A stretch of DNA of 8,182 bases from an uncultured Roseburia sp. (GTDB lineage: Bacteria > Bacillota > Clostridia > Lachnospirales > Lachnospiraceae), in the NCBI GenBank assembly GCA_947057405.1, contig CAMSEJ010000102.1, positions 1 to 8,182 on the forward strand, read 5' to 3'. Below, piece by piece: positions 7,412 through 8,182 of the stretch. Within the stretch, counting starts at the first letter, position 1. Each line of letters opens with the position of its first letter. Both the position numbers and the translations under genes were made by a program. The notes under the pieces were generated by a model. That model worked only from the letters and a program-made list of their open reading frames with translations, did not search any database and was not told the origin of the DNA.

Positions 7412-7419
7412 CATATACT
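7412..7419 (+). promoter_or_regulatory. Tentative -10 element upstream of the last gene
   Basis: CATATACT contains TATACT, five of six matches to the sigma-A -10, and also fits the CATA-N3-T form of sigma-E/sigma-K sporulation promoters. No clear -35 is seen at the proper distance in the preceding 20 bases. It lies 27 nt before the ATG at 7447. This is a suggestion from position and shape only. Confidence 0.2.
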
Positions 7420-7446
7420 GTAACCAAAAGCAATACGAGGGATTTT

Positions 7447-8145
7447 ATGTCCAAACAAAATATCAGGTATCTGCAGAACGACACAGTAGACGAAGGGAGC
7501 CTGCAGGTCAACGTGGAAACGCCTTCCGGCAGGCTTCCGATTGAAAACGCCAAAATATCCATTTCTTTTACCGGAGATCCGGATCGGCAGATTGAACAGG
7601 TGGAAACCAATTCTTCCGGGCAGACGGCGCAGGTCGGACTGCGGACGCCGCCGCTTGAATACAGCATGGCGCCCTCCGAACAGCAGCCGTATGCGGAATA
7701 TACCATCCAGGTGACGGCGGAAGGCTTCATTCCCGTAAATGTGTCCGGCATACAGGTGCTGCCCGGCGAAACGGCAGTTCAGCGGGTGCGCTTGGTGCCG
7801 CAGGAATCGGATATTAATCCGGTGGATCATATTGTGATCCCGGCAAATACCTTATTCGGGAATTTTCCGCCCAAAATTCCGGAGGATGAGATTAAGCCGT
7901 TAGAAGAGAGCGGGGAAATTGTGTTAAGCCGCGTGGTCGTTCCGGAATATGTCGTAGTTCATGACGGTGCGCCTTCGGACAGTACGGCGCGGGATTACTA
8001 CGTGACGTACAAGGATTATGTGAAAAATGTGGCCTCCAGCGAAATCTATGCGACCTGGCCGGACGCGACGCTTCGGGCAAATATTTTAGCGATTATGTCG
8101 TTTACACTGAACCGGGTTTACACGGAGTGGTATCGGTGCCAATAG
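7447..8145 (+). CDS. N-terminal part of a SpoIID-like, peptidoglycan-binding family protein (truncated)
   Basis: The 232-residue frame begins at an ATG with GAGGG at 7437-7441, 5 nt upstream. Residues about 18-117 look like a transthyretin/carboxypeptidase-regulatory-type beta-sandwich (SLQVNVETPSGRLPIENAKISI, then AEGFIPVNVSGIQVLPGETAVQRVRL). A linker follows (IPANTLFGNFPPKIPEDEIKPL, 131-152). From about 187 to 230 the sequence (YKDYVKNVASSEIYATWPDATLRANILAIMSFTLNRVYTEWYR) has the E/W/L-x-A pattern of the SpoIID-like domain. In the clostridial family this recalls, the protein is about 420-440 residues and ends in a peptidoglycan-binding domain. Here it stops after YRCQ in mid-domain, so the product is truncated or the end sequence is wrong. 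No signal peptide is visible. It is separated from gtfB2 by 101 bp and probably transcribed on its own. Family assignment is from memory of the pattern; function in this cell is not established. Confidence 0.65.
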   Translation: MSKQNIRYLQNDTVDEGSLQVNVETPSGRLPIENAKISISFTGDPDRQIEQVETNSSGQTAQVGLRTPPLEYSMAPSEQQPYAEYTIQVTAEGFIPVNVSGIQVLPGETAVQRVRLVPQESDINPVDHIVIPANTLFGNFPPKIPEDEIKPLEESGEIVLSRVVVPEYVVVHDGAPSDSTARDYYVTYKDYVKNVASSEIYATWPDATLRANILAIMSFTLNRVYTEWYRCQ

Positions 8146-8182
8146 TTTCGAGTATTTCTTTATTCTTCAGGGGGGCCGGGTT
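8146..8182. other. Window end with no recognisable continuation of the last gene
   Basis: After the TAG at 8143-8145 none of the three + frames restores the expected SpoIID-like sequence. The continuation in the alternative frame reads GANSFEYFFILQGGRV, which I do not recognise. A run of six G residues lies near the end. There is no gene I can name in these 37 bases. Confidence 0.5.

Noticed and set aside
7207..7830. Minus-strand open frame of 207 codons across the gtfB2/last-gene junction
   Set aside because: It covers two + strand genes with clear family motifs. Its own product shows no domain, and no ribosome binding site was evident.
8136..8182. GTGCC at the break in the last gene as the 5' end of a group II intron
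   Set aside because: Bacterial group II introns usually start GUGYG; here the fifth base is C, and the 47 bases available show no domain I features I can recognise.

Overview
The window reads as Gram-positive, low-to-mid GC Firmicutes DNA, most likely from a Clostridia/Lachnospiraceae-type bacterium. The grounds are AGGAGG-type ribosome binding sites, roughly half GC by eye, an accessory-Sec glycosylation locus, and a final gene resembling a SpoIID-like, peptidoglycan-binding family that I know from spore-forming Clostridia. All supported genes are on the + strand. The organism is an inference; nothing here identifies a species.

Region 1 (1-1660) holds the C-terminal two thirds of an accessory-Sec ATPase, SecA2. 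The homologous reading frame is open only from base 32. All three + frames carry stops within the first 31 bases, so the N-terminal nucleotide-binding part is either in another frame or off the window.

Region 2 (1681-7345) is the core of the window: two tandem gtfA-gtfB modules of almost equal length (2819 and 2816 bp). GtfA is the GT4-type glycosyltransferase, and GtfB its non-catalytic partner, that add the first sugar to Ser/Thr of serine-rich repeat adhesins before export by SecA2/SecY2. In both modules gtfB starts 31 nt inside the end of gtfA behind a strong ribosome binding site, which suggests translational coupling. secA2-gtfA1-gtfB1-gtfA2-gtfB2 has gaps of 20 and 30 bp and is probably one transcript. 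The GtfA copies are about 60% identical by hand alignment and both keep the EX7E pair and the SRLAxEK motif. The second copy has the canonical N-terminus (NLGIGWASSGVEYAQ); the first has a strongly altered one, so the two pairs may use different sugars, acceptors or partners.

Region 3 (7346-7446) is a 101-bp spacer with a weak candidate terminator and a tentative promoter. Region 4 (7447-8145) is the N-terminal part of a SpoIID-like/peptidoglycan-binding family protein that stops in mid-domain 37 bases before the end of the window.

The adhesin substrate, SecY2 and the Asp proteins are not in the window; by the usual gene order secY2 and the asp genes would lie to the left. Both edge genes lose homology within about 50 bases of an edge, which fits the ends of a draft contig as well as real mutation. 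I found no RNA genes, CRISPR arrays or insertion sequences.
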